This document shows positions 24,080 to 35,760 of a DNA stretch of 64,000 bases, in pieces. Source of the DNA: Lingula anatina (lineage: Eukaryota > Brachiopoda > Lingulata > Lingulida > Lingulidae). The stretch lies in the NCBI RefSeq assembly GCF_001039355.2, contig NW_019775621.1, positions 74,736 through 138,735 on the forward strand, in the 5' to 3' direction. Every line of letters begins with the position of its first letter. The first letter of the stretch is position 1. The notes below the pieces were generated by a model that did not search any database, was not told where the DNA came from, and saw only the letters and a program-made list of their open reading frames with translations. Position numbers and translations under genes: made by a program.

Positions 24080-25480
24080 ATCTTAAGTTTCTACGCAGGG
24101 TAGAAACCTTTTTTTTATACCTAACTTATTGGTGGTGTCCCAAGTACAAGTTGGTCAGCTGTCTGTTTGCTTGTCACCAGCCTAAGTTATGGTGGATTTT
24201 GACTAAATTTTCGGGATAGACCAGAAAGGGCTAGATTTTGTTGGTTATTTATTAATTAATTAAATTATTTTAAAGGATTGATTGAATTTGAAAACAAAAC
24301 CCACCCTTTTTTTCAATAAAAAGGTCAATAACATTACTCAGCAAATAAAAAGAGAAACAAAAAAACATGAACAGACACAGGATCGGTCTGTAAATAAAAA
24401 GGATTTTTTTTTTGGGGGGGGGGGGTATCTGTGAAAAGAATAAACAAAATAGTACATAGTGTTTTTTTCCGTACGAGTTTTGAAAGGTACAAAGCAGTAA
24501 ACATACAAATCACCGGGTTTCAATTTTACTCAAGCTATCCTCGATTTTTACATTTTCGATTATAATTATACTAGTAGGGCCTACATATTTTACATGAAAA
24601 AAGTGGCATTACCGAATTAAAGTCAATGGTTATTTTAAAGTCTCTCTTATCAGATATTCCAAACACATAACAATAAGATGCGTTGAGATTGTAAAGTATG
24701 TGTGGAACTATATAAGCATATTAAACAAGTCATTTATTTCATTATGGTGTATATTGGGTGGTAAAACTGATTTCTGTGTAGTGGAAACAAGAAGAAACAA
24801 GACAGAAAAGCTGGCAATACATAGAAAAGAAAAAGAAAAAACATCAATAACTTCTATAAAAAAAATCTTCCGATTTTTAAAATGTTACTGTCTTACCAAC
24901 ATACAAAGCCACTCAGAATATAAGAAGTGAAACAAAACATGGTTTGGCAGTCAAAAAGGAGGCCCTGAGATTCACAAAATTCTTTCATTTTACCTCGTAT
25001 AAAACCTCATAGTGGCTATTTTACGATTTATTTACTTGATTTTATTATATTTTAAAATAAAACTTTGTTAAAAAAACAAAATTTGCTTCTTTTCAGTGTT
25101 GTTACATGTATTTCATACGCTGAGTTACTGTGCATAGCAAACGTTCCCATGCAAATGAGAATGAGCAATGTTTTAGTCCTATGGGTGGAAAAATAACTTA
25201 ACTTGTATATTTGTGCAATATGCCCCTCCCCCTGGGTCGCAAAGGACAGATAAAAAAGAAACTGAAACCAATTAAATATACAAAAAATATTGTCTGGAAT
25301 CTTTTTCCTTGAAAGCAGTTATCAATTCCTGCAGTCTTCTGTATGAGTGTCTTACCTGACGTTAATATGAGATGATTACCATTATCTAGTACTTCATTTC
25401 ATACTCATTTGGATGGGAACGTTGACAAAAGAAACTACAGTATGACAAGGTTATACAAGTGTATGATTTCCTTCATTTAC
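24080..25480. other. Gene-free stretch
   Basis: Contains a G-run (24414-24424) and, near 24885-24970, the first of four diverged copies of a repeat also seen near 26180, 26375 and 26525 (ACAAAGC-x-ACTCAG ... TATGGTTTGGCAGTCAA). No gene supported. Confidence 0.45.
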
Positions 25481-25736
25481 CTCCGCCAAGGAGGTTATGT
25501 TTTCACCCGTTTGTTTGTTTGTCTGTCTGTCTGTCATCAACATAACTAAAAAAGTCATGGACCGATTTTGATGAAATTTTCAGGAACTGTCAGAAGTGAG
25601 CCAAGGAACAGATGATTAGTTTTTGGTGGCGATCCGGATTAATAATCAATCAATAATCAATAATCAATAATCAAAAATATCGAAAAATTTAGGGGTGAAA
25701 CGGCATTGGATGGAGACTTTGCTGCCTTGGCGGAGG
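25480..25736 (+). mobile_element. Short TIR element, CCTCCGCCAAGG family, copy 2
   Basis: A perfect 12-bp TIR (CCTCCGCCAAGG / CCTTGGCGGAGG) bounds 257 bp sharing the GTTTGTCTGTCTG, ATGGACCGATTTTGATGAAA and CAGGAACTGTCAGAA core of 7468-7663. It also has an ATCAATAATCAATAATC simple run. This copy has the better-preserved ends. Confidence 0.8.
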
Positions 25737-25779
25737 TCTGAGCTCTCTGAGTGCTTTTTAAATTTACATCATTTAAAGG

Positions 25780-26125
25780 TACTACTAGTTTCTTATATGA
25801 TTCAAATAAATTCGACATGCAAAGGGATAAACTGAATAAGTCACTCGATCAGCCATAAAAGAGCTTTGGACTGCTCCTTTCCTTAAATTTTTGGTCAGAA
25901 ATTTAACCTACTTTCATACCTACATGTACTTTTCGGCCCCACTGGTATACAGCATAGAATGCCAGCAGAAAAATCCAATCAAATATCATTTTTCGGGTAA
26001 AATTAAACAATGCCTTTTGGTAATTCTCTTAGTAATACCAGTACTACTTGTAGCTATATGCTGGCCTTTGATTGACTTCTGTGGCAAAAAATTGACTTCA
26101 TACGCATCTTTAACAAGTAATTCAA
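25780..26125 (+). repeat. Dispersed repeat with ORF-like content, + copy
   Basis: Matches the reverse complement of 41705-42040: AAATTCGACATGCAAAGGGA, AACCTACTTTCATACC and CATTTTTCGGGTAAAATTAA. Both copies translate to a peptide containing FSGKIKQCLLVILLVI and ICW, but the proteins diverge and frameshift elsewhere. I treat the ORFs as repeat content and not as genes. Confidence 0.6.
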
Positions 26126-26763
26126 ATCAATGGATTGATAGTACATGTACCTAGCCAATGAAGATATCAACCTTCTCTTTACAAAACAAAGCTACTCAGT
26201 AAATTTAACCTTTTAAATATGGTTTGGTATTCAAGGGGGCAAACATTAATTGCCAAAATTGTGCAAAAAAAGAAAAGAAAAGAAAAAGAAAAAGAATAGA
26301 AAAGAAAAGAAAAGAAAAAAAGAAAAAATACTGTAAAAGTAATCTGATCCAGCAGATTTTTAGAATCTACCTGCCTTTTTTAACCAAACAAAGCTACTCA
26401 GTAAAAAAAGTAAAACAGAAATACGGTTTGTCATTTAAATATGAAAAAACATCACAGAAATTGTGAGAAAAAAAAACAGACTAATTACCAAAAATGTAAG
26501 CCAATCATACTGATTTTTCAAAAGCAACCTGCCTCTTTACCAAACAAAGCCATTCAGTAAATTTAAAATAAAACAAAAATATAGTTTGGAAGTTATAGGG
26601 CCAATATCGTGTTGGACAGTGTCGGCGATGGCACCAACAGACAGACAGACCAATCAGAATATATACAGTCACTGTATATATAATAAAACTAAAACAGAAA
26701 CACTTGATGGGCTGAAAGATGAAGAAGTCTTCTAGTAAAGACAAGCTAACAAGCATCAATTGA

Positions 26764-29700
26764 TCAGTGGTTTACATGGTCTTTTGGCAGTGACATTCCA
26801 TAAATGGCAGTGAAGGAAAATGATGGATCGATAGAGTGACAAAAGAAGATGAATGAGATGTATTTCACCATGTGGGAAAAGGACTTCTTGTACACTTTCA
26901 CCATTCTTTCCAGATGTAACAGTTCTTTGTCACTTAAAGGTTTGCACTCTTCAACTGACTGTTCTGCCACCAACTCATCTTTATCTAACTAACCTGGAAT
27001 AAAATTAATTTATTTTCAATTAACAAAATCACTGTCAATATGTTAACTGTTAAAATCTGATATTAGCTCATCAGCTGACTATTCCTAATAAAAGTATTTT
27101 TTTAAATGTAATACTATTAGAGAGATGGGAAAATCACTGAAAAGGCTGGTATATTCCACAGATTATAATACTTGCACCCTAAGAGACTTTGTAAAATATG
27201 CTTGAATTTTTGTGAAATTTGTACAAATGAAGCTTCACAACTGTAAAAATCTGATATTAGCTCATTAGTAGACAATGCCCAATAACATATATCTTTTGGA
27301 CAATGTAATACTACAGTATTTGACAAAAGAGAAAATCTCTAAAAATACTGGTAATCTCCTCCAGATTAAATTACTTAAAAGCTAATTATTCTGTGAAAAC
27401 TGTTAAGATTTTTGTGAAATTTTTACAAATGAAATTGGACAACTGTAAGAATTTGAGATAAGATTATTAGCTACCTGTGTCCAATTGAAGTGTTTTTTTT
27501 TTTTTTTTTTTTTTTTGCAAATTATACGAGAAGAGTGAGCATTACCAATAACAACACTTCAACATTAAAATAAACAACATAGAATTAAATCAAATAAAAC
27601 ATCAAATGCTACCATTTGTGTTTCTTTGTCTATGGAAATGCCCAATAACCTAGAATTGTCACCTGCAAAAAATTTATACCATTTCATGATTTACCATTAC
27701 TCCCCATGTCAGATCCATTATCCTGTTTAAAATGGGTTTCTGGACTCAGTTGTTGGCACAGCATTTGTCCTAAATCTTGCCACATATCATGTATGGTACA
27801 AATGGATGACACAATGCAATACTCTTGCTGCTGTTTTCTGATTCCTTTTTGCCCATACCTATTAGCCATGACTGTATACAGTAGGTAGAGTCAGTTGACC
27901 AAGAACCACCACACTGGACGGCAAGGGTCAGCTGAAAAATAAACAAAGGATTGATGAATTTATAATAGTTAAACACTAATAATTTTGTGAAATCTGTTTG
28001 AATTCTTGTGAAATTTGTACAGATGAATCCTGACAACGGTAAAAATCTGATATTAGCTCATCAATTGACAAAGCCTTTTAAAAGTATATCTTTTGAACAA
28101 TGTAATACTATTTGAGAGCAGGTTAAATCACTAAAAATCTGATAAATTCCTCTCGATTAAAATACTCAAATGCTAATAAATTTGTGAAATCTGTAAAAAC
28201 CTTTATGAAAATTCTATTAATAAACCTTGACAACTGTTAAAATCTGACATTAGCTCATCAGTTGACTATACCTAATGAAATATATCCTTTGGACAATGTT
28301 ATACTATTTGACTGAGGAGAAAAATCACTGAAATCTGGTAAATTCCTCCCAATTCAAATACTCAAATGCTTATAATTTTGTAACATCTGTTAAAATTGTT
28401 CTGCAATTTTTTCATATGAAGCTTGACAACTATAAACATCTCACTTGCGCTTATTAGCTACCTGTCTCCAATTGAAGTGTAATTTTTTTGGCAATTTTTA
28501 TGTGAAGAGTGAGAATTACCGATAACAAAACACTTCAATATTGAAATGAATTACAAAGTCTCATAAAAACATCAAATGTCAATACTTGTGGTTCTTTGTG
28601 TATGGAAGTGCCCAATAACATAGATTTGTCACCTGCAAATTAATTTATACCATTTCATGATTTACCGTTATAGACTATTACAACCCTTATCAGATCCACT
28701 ATCCTGTTTAAAATGGATTTCTGGACTCAGTTGTTGGCACAGCATTTGTCCTAAGTCTTGCCACATATCATGTATGGTACAAATGGATGACACAATGCAA
28801 TAGTCTTGCTGCTGTTTTCTGATTCCTTTTTGCCCATAATTAAGGCTCAAAATAGTTAAAAGTAAATAATTTTGTCAAATCTTGTCCAATATTTCTGATA
28901 TTTTAACAAATGATGCTTAACATCGATAAAAATTTGTGATAATCTGATCAGTTGACTGTGTGTCTAATGAAAAGCATTTTCTATAGACGATATATTTGAG
29001 AAAAATGAAAATTAAACTGAAAACACTGCCAAATTCCATGACTTAAAATAGTTAAATGTTAATAATTTGGACAAATCTTGTCCAATGATTCTGAAATTTG
29101 CACAAATGATGCTTAACAACAATAAAAACCTGTGATACGCTGATCAGTTGACTATGTCTTTTCTTCGGATGATATATTAGAGAAAACTCAAAATTACACT
29201 GAATATAAGTTGGCAAATTTCATGACTTAAAATAGTTAAACGTTAATAATTTTGTCAAATCTCATCCAATGTTTCTAAAATCTGTACAAATGATGCTTAA
29301 CAACAATAAAAGTCTGTGATAAGCTGATCAGTTGTCAATGTCAAATGAAAAGTGTTCTTTGGGGCAATATATTTCGGAAAACAGAAAACTACCACAAAAA
29401 CACTAGCAAATTCCAAGGCTCAAAATAGTTAAACGTTAATAATTTTGTCAAATCTTGTCCAATACTTCTGAAATTTGCACAAAAGATGCTTAACAACAAT
29501 AAAAATCTGTGATAGGCTGATCAGTTGACTGTGTCTAACGAAAAGTATTTTCTTCAGATGATATATTAGAGAAAACTCAAAATTACACTGAATATAAGTT
29601 GGCAAATTTCTTGACTTAAAATAGTTAAATGTTTTGTCTTTTTTAAGTGCCAAGTTTATCGGAAATTGATAATCAGAAGTGTGAGAATTGACCAAAACAA

Positions 29701-32494
29701 ATATTGCAATGTATTATTTACTACCAAAGAAAAAAGAAAATGTGATGATTTAAGTTTGTTTGTGTAGGAGGTTCCAAGTTACCTATAGCTGTCATCTGGA
29801 AAACAATAAATACCCATAAAAGACTCCTCCTTACTATTAATGTCAGATGCAGATTACTCCTTACAATGGGTTTCTGGAATGGGTTGTTGTTAGCACAATA
29901 TTTGACAATGTCCTAAATCTTGCCACATGTCATGTATTGTACACATGGGGAAGACATAGTTCTTCTCTTGATGCTGTCTTTCACAGCCTGCTTTTTCATG
30001 TTAAGGATACTCTGGAAAGAAAGAACAATAAACTTCAGAAAACTGAAAATTACACTGAAAAAAACTAGCAAACCCCATGACTTAAAATAGTTAAACGTAA
30101 ATAATTTTGTCAAATCTTTTCCAATTTTTGTGATATTTTAACAAATGATGCTTAACATCGATAAAAATCTGTGATAATCTGATCAGTTGACTGTGTGTCT
30201 AACGAAAAGTATTTTCTATGGATGATATATTTGAGAAAAATGAAAATTACACTGAAAACACTGTGAAATTCCATGACTTAAAATAGTTAAATGTTAATAA
30301 TTTTGACAAATCTTGTCCAATGTTTCTGAAATTTGCACAAATGATGCTTAACAACAATAAAAATCTGTGATAAGCTAATCAGTGGACTGTGTCTAACGAA
30401 AAGTATTTTCTTCAGACGATATATTAGAGAAAACTCAAAATTACACTGAATATAAGTTGGCAAATTTCATGACTTAAAATAGTTAAACGTTAATAATTTT
30501 GTCAAATCTCATCCAATGTTTCTTAAATCTGCACAAATGATGCTTAACAACAATAAAAGTCTGTGATAAGCTGTTCATTTGTCATGTCAAATGAAAAGTG
30601 TTCTTTGGGGCAATATATTTCGGAAAACCGAAAACTACCACATAAACACTGGCAAATTCCAAGGCTCAAAATAGTTAAACGTTAATAATTTTGTCAAATC
30701 TTGTCCAATACTTCTGAAATTTGCACAAAAGATGCTTAACAACAATAAAAATCTGTGATAAGCTAATCAATTGACTGTCTTTTTTAAGTGCCAAGTTTAT
30801 CGGAAATTGATAATCAGAAGTGTGAGAATTGACCAAAACAAATATTTCAATGTTGCAATGTATTATTGCAATATATTATTGCAAAAAAGCAAATGTGATG
30901 ATTTGAGTTTGTTTGTGTGGGAGGTTCCAAGTTACCTATAGCTGTCATCTGGAAAACAATATACATCCATACAAGACTCCTCCTTACTATCAATGTCAGA
31001 TGCAGATTACTCCTCACAATGGGTTTCTGGAATGGTTTGTTGTTAGCACAATATTTGACAATGTCTTAAATCTTGCCACATGTCATGTATTGTTCACGTG
31101 GATAAGACATAGTTCTTCTCTTGATGCTGTCTTTCACTGCCTCCTTTTTCATGGTAAGGGTACTCTGGAAAGAAAGAACAACAAACTTCAGAAAACTGAA
31201 AATTACACTGAAAAAATCTGGCAAACCCCATGACTTAAAATTGTTAAATGATAATAATTTTGTCAAATCTTGTCCAATATTTCTGATCTTGTAACAAATG
31301 ATGCTGAACATCAATAAAAATCTGTGATAATCTGATCAGTTGACTGTGTGTCTTACGAAAAGTATTTTCTATGGACGATATATTTAAGAAAAATGAAAAT
31401 TACACTAAAAACACTGGCATGACTTAAATTAGCTGATCTTGGTGCTGCTCTTGGTGCTGTCTTTCACTGTCTGCTTTTTCATGGTAAGGCCACTCTTAAA
31501 AAGAACAATATAACTGAGAAAATTGAAAATTACATTGAAAAGACTGGCAAATTCCATGACTTAAAATAGTTATACATTAATAATTTTGTCAAATCTGGTC
31601 TAATGCTTCAGAAATTTGTACAAATTAAGCTTTATACAACAGCACTACAGATTCAAAAATTCACTGAAATATTAAAAGATCCAGAATACAATGTGATCTA
31701 TGGAAGAACATTTAATAAATGAATCTTATGTTGTTACTTGACCATTTTGAAAATTAGTCTGGAGTTAATGTGTTCCATTGTGGCAGTATAGTCCTGTGCC
31801 CCCTAGTACAATGTAGTAGTCTGGAGTCATTGTATTCCATTGTGTCAGTATAGTCCTGTGTCTCCTAGTACAGTGTAGTAGTCTGGAGTCATTGTATTCC
31901 ATTGTGTCAGTATAGTCCTGTGCCTCCTAGTACAGTGTAGTAGTCTGGAGTCATTGTATTCCATTGTGTCAGTATAGTCCTGTGTCTCCTAATACAGTGT
32001 AGTAGTCTGGAGTCATTGTATTCCATTGTGTCAGTATAGTCCTGTGCCTCCTAGTATAGTGTAGTAGTCTGGAGTCATTGTGTTCCATTGTGTCAGTATA
32101 GTCCTGTGCCTCCTAGTACAGTGTAGTAGTCTGGAGTCGTTGTGTTACATTGTGGCAGTATAGTCCTGTGTCTCCTAGTACAGTGTAGTAGTCTGGAGTC
32201 ATTGTGTTCCATTGTGGCAGTAAAGTCCTGTGCCTGCTAGTACAGTGTAGTACAGTGTAGTCTGGAGTCAGATGATGGACTGGAAAAGACAAAAAATGTC
32301 AGTGATCTGAGGCTTTTTTCTTAAGATCCAGAATCTTAGAGTAATTTTAGTAAGTTTCCTACATGTGTACATCATATAAAAAAACTCACAAAATAACGCG
32401 TTGTTGTAAGTCAAGGCTGAGGAGGAAAAAGGTCTACTTATAAATCAGATACAACATCAGTTCTCCAGTTAATTATCTTACCTTCATAAGCCAT
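26764..32494 (-). CDS. Putative small spliced gene through the exon-bearing satellite (unrecognised)
   Basis: I do not recognise the protein. A start exon reads ATG at 32494-32492 (MAYE) with donor G|GTAAGA (exon end 32482, phase 1). A 177-nt exon at 27695-27871 has acceptor TACTGTATACAG, donor GTAAAT and is open in the phase-1 frame; it contains CTIHDMWQDLGQMLCQQLSP. The next acceptor (26994-26996) gives GT TAG, so the predicted product is about 64 residues. The same frame reopens right after that TAG for 74 codons (LDKDELVAEQSVEE ...) to about 26764, so the TAG may be a nonsense change in a longer protein. Copies of the middle exon fill the intervening satellite. Splice sites and phases agree, but no family supports it. 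Confidence 0.3.
27695..27871 (-). other. 177-nt exon-like block, copy 1 (open)
   Basis: Open in the phase-1 frame throughout; motif CTIHDMWQDLG. Length 177 and phase 1-1 mean it can be duplicated or skipped without shifting frame. Ends in a GTAAAT donor. Confidence 0.5.
28670..28850 (-). other. Exon-like block, copy 2 (open, splice sites eroded)
   Basis: Very close to copy 1 (shares KGIRKQQQ, CTIHDMWQDLGQMLCQQLSP and HFKQD), with a few amino-acid replacements. The acceptor and donor positions no longer look functional (TATTTTGAG and GGGTTGTAA). Confidence 0.5.
29835..30011 (-). pseudogene. 177-nt exon-like block, copy 3 (in-frame stops)
   Basis: Exactly 177 nt between TTCTTTCCAG and a GTAAGG donor. 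The frame keeps CTIHDMWQDLG but has stops after YP, after CQILC and after CKE. Confidence 0.6.
30988..31165 (-). pseudogene. Exon-like block, copy 4 (in-frame stops)
   Basis: 178 nt with the same acceptor and donor as copy 3. It shares the CQILC-stop and the CEE-stop, plus its own TGA replacing the Cys before TIHDMWQDL. Confidence 0.6.
31755..32265 (+). repeat. 62-bp minisatellite, about eight copies
   Basis: AGTCTGGAGT recurs at 31755, 31818, 31880, 31942, 32004, 32066, 32128, 32190 and 32259, a period of 62 for most steps. The unit contains TTCCATTGTGTCAGTATAGT and CCTAGTACAGTGTAG. Sixty-two is not a multiple of three, so it is not a coding repeat. A strong minus-strand acceptor (TTTTTTGTCTTTTCCAG) abuts it at about 32275-32291. 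Confidence 0.95.
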
Positions 32495-33090
32495 TGCAAA
32501 TCTACAGATGAAAAGGGAATGGCAAAACTTAAAGTAGATGACGGTGTGTAATCTTGTCAGTTCTCCGAAAGCACTTTTAATCTGCACGTCAACATTCTGT
32601 AGCAATTGTAAAATTTTTACAAGCACATTGCATCGTGATGTGAACGGTGAACAACTGACACAGTAGATACCATATGTGTCCTTCACTTCAGATGTCTCAT
32701 CCTGAACTCACGGATTAATTTTGCCGAAAGAATCTATAACAGAACCATCTTAGAAAAGTGTCCTGGTGAAAGATGACACTTAGTGTACATAACATTTGAT
32801 GAAAATTCGGCTTTTCGGCATCACCCATTGCCTGATACGCCATATAAACATTGTTTAGTATAGATGGCGCTGTGCAATAGGTGAGACTTTGGATTTGTAA
32901 TGGACTGCAGCCAGTATCAGCAACAGGTTCACCGCCTGCTTTCTAAGAAACTCGTGGAAGGAGGGAGAGGGTTCTGGCACTGCAATAGATATTACCAGGA
33001 TCCAGGCTCTGTGATATATATTGTGATATATTGTTTATTTGCATTTAGTAGAAAGCCTCAACGTCGAGAGCTTCAACGAAGCGTCAATCT

Positions 33091-33192
33091 GATTGGTTTA
33101 AAGTTAAGGATACAATACAGGAGCCGTCCAATGAAATTTCTTTATACAATAATTATTCTTATTTATTGTTTTGTAAACAAAGCAAAGAGAAA
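33091..33192 (+). promoter_or_regulatory. Candidate proximal promoter of the CBM20 gene
   Basis: An inverted CCAAT box (TGATTGG, about 33089-33095) is followed by TTTATAC at about 33141. Both lie upstream of the ATG at 33193. The putative minus-strand start at 32494 is about 700 bases away and divergent. Position-based inference only. Confidence 0.3.
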
Positions 33193-35708
33193 ATGTCTAC
33201 GCAGTCGCTGGTAAGTTTTGTTTTTTATACCAAACTTAAACTCTGTATCAAGTTCAAAGTAAACCCACATAGCGCCTTTTTTACAGTGTTGTCTATGATG
33301 TTTTCATGATTAATTAATAAATATTCTAAATAAAATTCTTGAAAATTTCCTGTCGCACAAGGTGCAAATGTTTTTTTTTTTTTTTTTTTACAAAAACTGT
33401 CAAATGAAGATAGATCTACAGAAATCTAGATCTAGGATTTGTATCTTGTATAAATAAGATTTCATTTATTTAATATACTAATTGCAGATGACAGCTGATA
33501 TGGAGATTGAAATAAACAAAAAAGACCAGTGTGCTCGTAAGTAATGTGTGTTTGTTTGACTGTATGTTTTTGATAAATGGTCTGGAAATTCATTACAATG
33601 GGCCTAAAACAACTAATAAATTTCTTTGTAATATGAAATTAAGATATCACATACTTTATTTACATTAATTAAGTGGTCAATTTGAAAGTCTGTAGTGAAA
33701 ATATCAAAAAGATACGTATATTGATAGGATTTCTTTCTATTTTACTTTTTATTTTGAACAGCCAAAGCCACTGTCAGACTAATTTTGAAAGAAAACATGT
33801 TGAAAGCAAAAGTGGTGGGCAGGGGAACTGCCCTTGGAGGCTGGGACACCCAGCGTGGCATTAACATGTCAAGGACAACCAGCATGGGTGTCCCGTCTCT
33901 AAGGGCAGAGTTTCTCCTGCCCAAGGGCTCAAAATTAGAATGGAAATTCATTAAGCCACAAAATGTAAGTATTATATCTTTTTATAAAAGTAATAATCTA
34001 AGGTAAAAATTTTATTCTTTGAAATTGAAAAGTCTGGCATGTTTAAGTATTTATTTATTTATTCATTTCTCTGGAGTATTTGATTTATTAGTAATTGTAT
34101 ATATTTATAAAATTATATTATCATTTTTGACATTTACATATTATCAAGTTATTTATTTATTCATTCATCATTCATTCAGCCTTACCACCCTGGGTCTGGC
34201 TGGACATGGGAGCCTGACCACCAAGGACAGCATGGAAGTGACCTGTACTTGGGGAGAACTGGACATGGAAATAAAAGGTGCTGGATCTTATAATTTTATT
34301 TGATATAACCAATGAAAATAAAAGGTGAATTAAACTTTTTATTTTGTCATGTATAATGTATGGAAACAAGATTACTCTTATAATCCTATGAAATATAACC
34401 TATGGAATGAAATGATGAAATGATCCTTTAATTCTGTCCAATACATTTTAGACTATATTTAATCTATATCACAATTTGTGAATGACAAATAAATGTGACA
34501 TCTTATTCCAGAGTTGAACTACATGTACGAGCCTGAAGTCCACACCAGTGGTAAGTGAATTGCATTATATAATTGTATTGCTCTATTCAAGACAATAATT
34601 CAGCAGATTTAGCAATTTACTTGGTGCATTTTTTAATCTACTAGCAAGGATTTAGGGCCTGTTGACAATGAATTTGAAGACCTAGCTAATATGCACGAAC
34701 TCCATGGAAAGTCTCGCTGAATACAATCAGATTAACACACTAACCCCCCTCCCCTTTTGTCTCCAACATCCAGAATCACCAGGATTTCTGTATTCTACTC
34801 AATGTCATGATGTATTTGATATGTTAAGTTTAGACAAAACAAATACATGTATTGTGTTTCCTTAGATTTCAATTCAATTCTCATGTTTCAGCTGATAAAG
34901 TCCTATTGAAGAGATGGATAAGACTGGAATCTCAGTAAAATGAACGCAATTGAACATGCACACTATGTTGCATAGTTTGTCTGGTCTTTAACAGACTTAA
35001 GTAGATACTTTATCTTCAGAAAAATTAATGCTCTTGCTGTGTAATCATTAAACACACTTGGTATTCCTTAAAATTCAATTCTGTTCTTTCAGTTGATACC
35101 AAAGAAGAGAACAATGTAGCAATTGCTAAGACCCTAACTATTGAGGAGCTAGGTAAGGCTGGAATCTCAGTAAAATAATTATGAACTTTAATATACTTAT
35201 GAGTTAAAATTCACTGTTCAGTTATTTAAATCTTTCAGTGTATCTTTGACTATGTTCAGTAATGTATTGAATCTTTGTAGTGCACACATGTATGGGATGT
35301 TTAATTTGTTTTCCTGTCTTTCTTCAGTCAGTATCAATGGCACAACAACCCTGACAGAAGACATGAAGGAGAGAGGTAAGATAGCAGGATCAATAGAATA
35401 GGGATTTATTTATTACACTGACGGAATGTGATTGTGCATGTACACACACACACAGCGTATTGATGTGTAAACACAGTATGGCCTTTATTCAAGTTTTACT
35501 TGTCTAATTTGTTTATTCTAAATAATTGTAAAAGATTTTCAGTACAGTTCCATGCATGAAATAATGTGGTACACTAACTACATATTGAAGGTTATATATT
35601 ATTGCATATAACTAAGTTAATATTGTGTCATATATTTCAGCTCCCAAGGACAGTCACCCATCTAGGTGGAGAAGATTTTTAAGTCTTTTCACGTCTTGCT
35701 TCAGATGA
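33193..35708 (+). CDS. CBM20 (starch/glycogen-binding) domain protein
   Basis: Eight short exons: 33193-33210, 33488-33536, 33762-33964, 34180-34277, 34512-34550, 35093-35152, 35328-35375 and 35641-35708 (TGA). The third exon holds a CBM20 core: a beta strand (ATVRLIL), then VVGRGTALGGWDTQ, the G-x3-LG-x-W signature, and LPKGSKLEWKFIK; the fourth continues GSGWTWEPD. CBM20 modules bind starch or glycogen, as in laforin and STBD1. No catalytic domain follows; the tail is hydrophilic and ends in a basic, aromatic, Cys-containing stretch (RWRRFLSLFTSCF). No signal peptide is seen, suggesting a cytosolic protein. One conflict: exon 4 is 98 nt (phase 2 out) whereas exons 5-8 all require phase 1. 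Either a 1-nt indel is present, a weak inner donor at 34238 is used (about 180 residues), or translation ends early in exon 5. The start is the first ATG with a good donor. Confidence 0.75.
34892..34945 (+). pseudogene. Relic duplicate of CBM20-gene exon 6
   Basis: TTTCAGCTGATAAAG and CTATTGAAGAG followed by AAGACTGGAATCTCAGTAAA mirror exon 6 and its 3' flank (TTCAGTTGATACCAAAG, CTATTGAGGAG, AAGGCTGGAATCTCAGTAAA at 35087-35176). The donor is lost. Confidence 0.6.
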
Positions 35709-35754
35709 AGATCAAGAACATAAATGGTTATTATTATTATTGTTGTTGTTATTG

Positions 35755-35760
35755 AATAAA
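35755..35760 (+). terminator. Polyadenylation signal AATAAA for the CBM20 gene
   Basis: AATAAA 47 bases after the TGA. An alternative AATAAA is at 36126-36131 after an acceptor-like CAG at 36050. Confidence 0.6.

Larger units (their letters stand above)
27030..31660 (-). repeat. Satellite array 1: ~190-bp monomers in ~1-kb higher-order units with an exon-like block
   Basis: Monomers recur every 180-205 bases, marked by AATCTGTGATAAGCTGATCAGTTGAC-type and TTAATAATTTTGTCAAATCT-type phrases, and by TGATGCTTAACAACAATAAA. Higher-order period is about 0.95-1.15 kb; for instance AAGTGCCAAGTTTATCGGAA occurs at about 29645 and 30786. Each higher-order unit also holds a ~177-nt block with minus-strand splice sites: 27695-27871, about 28670-28850, 29835-30011, 30988-31165 and a fragment at 31436-31495. 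The strand is assigned from that block. Confidence 0.85.

Noticed and set aside
30913-31233. Plus-strand ORFs repeated in the satellite (also at 29847, 62501 and 63450)
   Set aside because: They are open in four copies, but the splice sites and the frame shared with the two intact blocks lie on the minus strand; plus-strand openness is explained as antisense of the same block.
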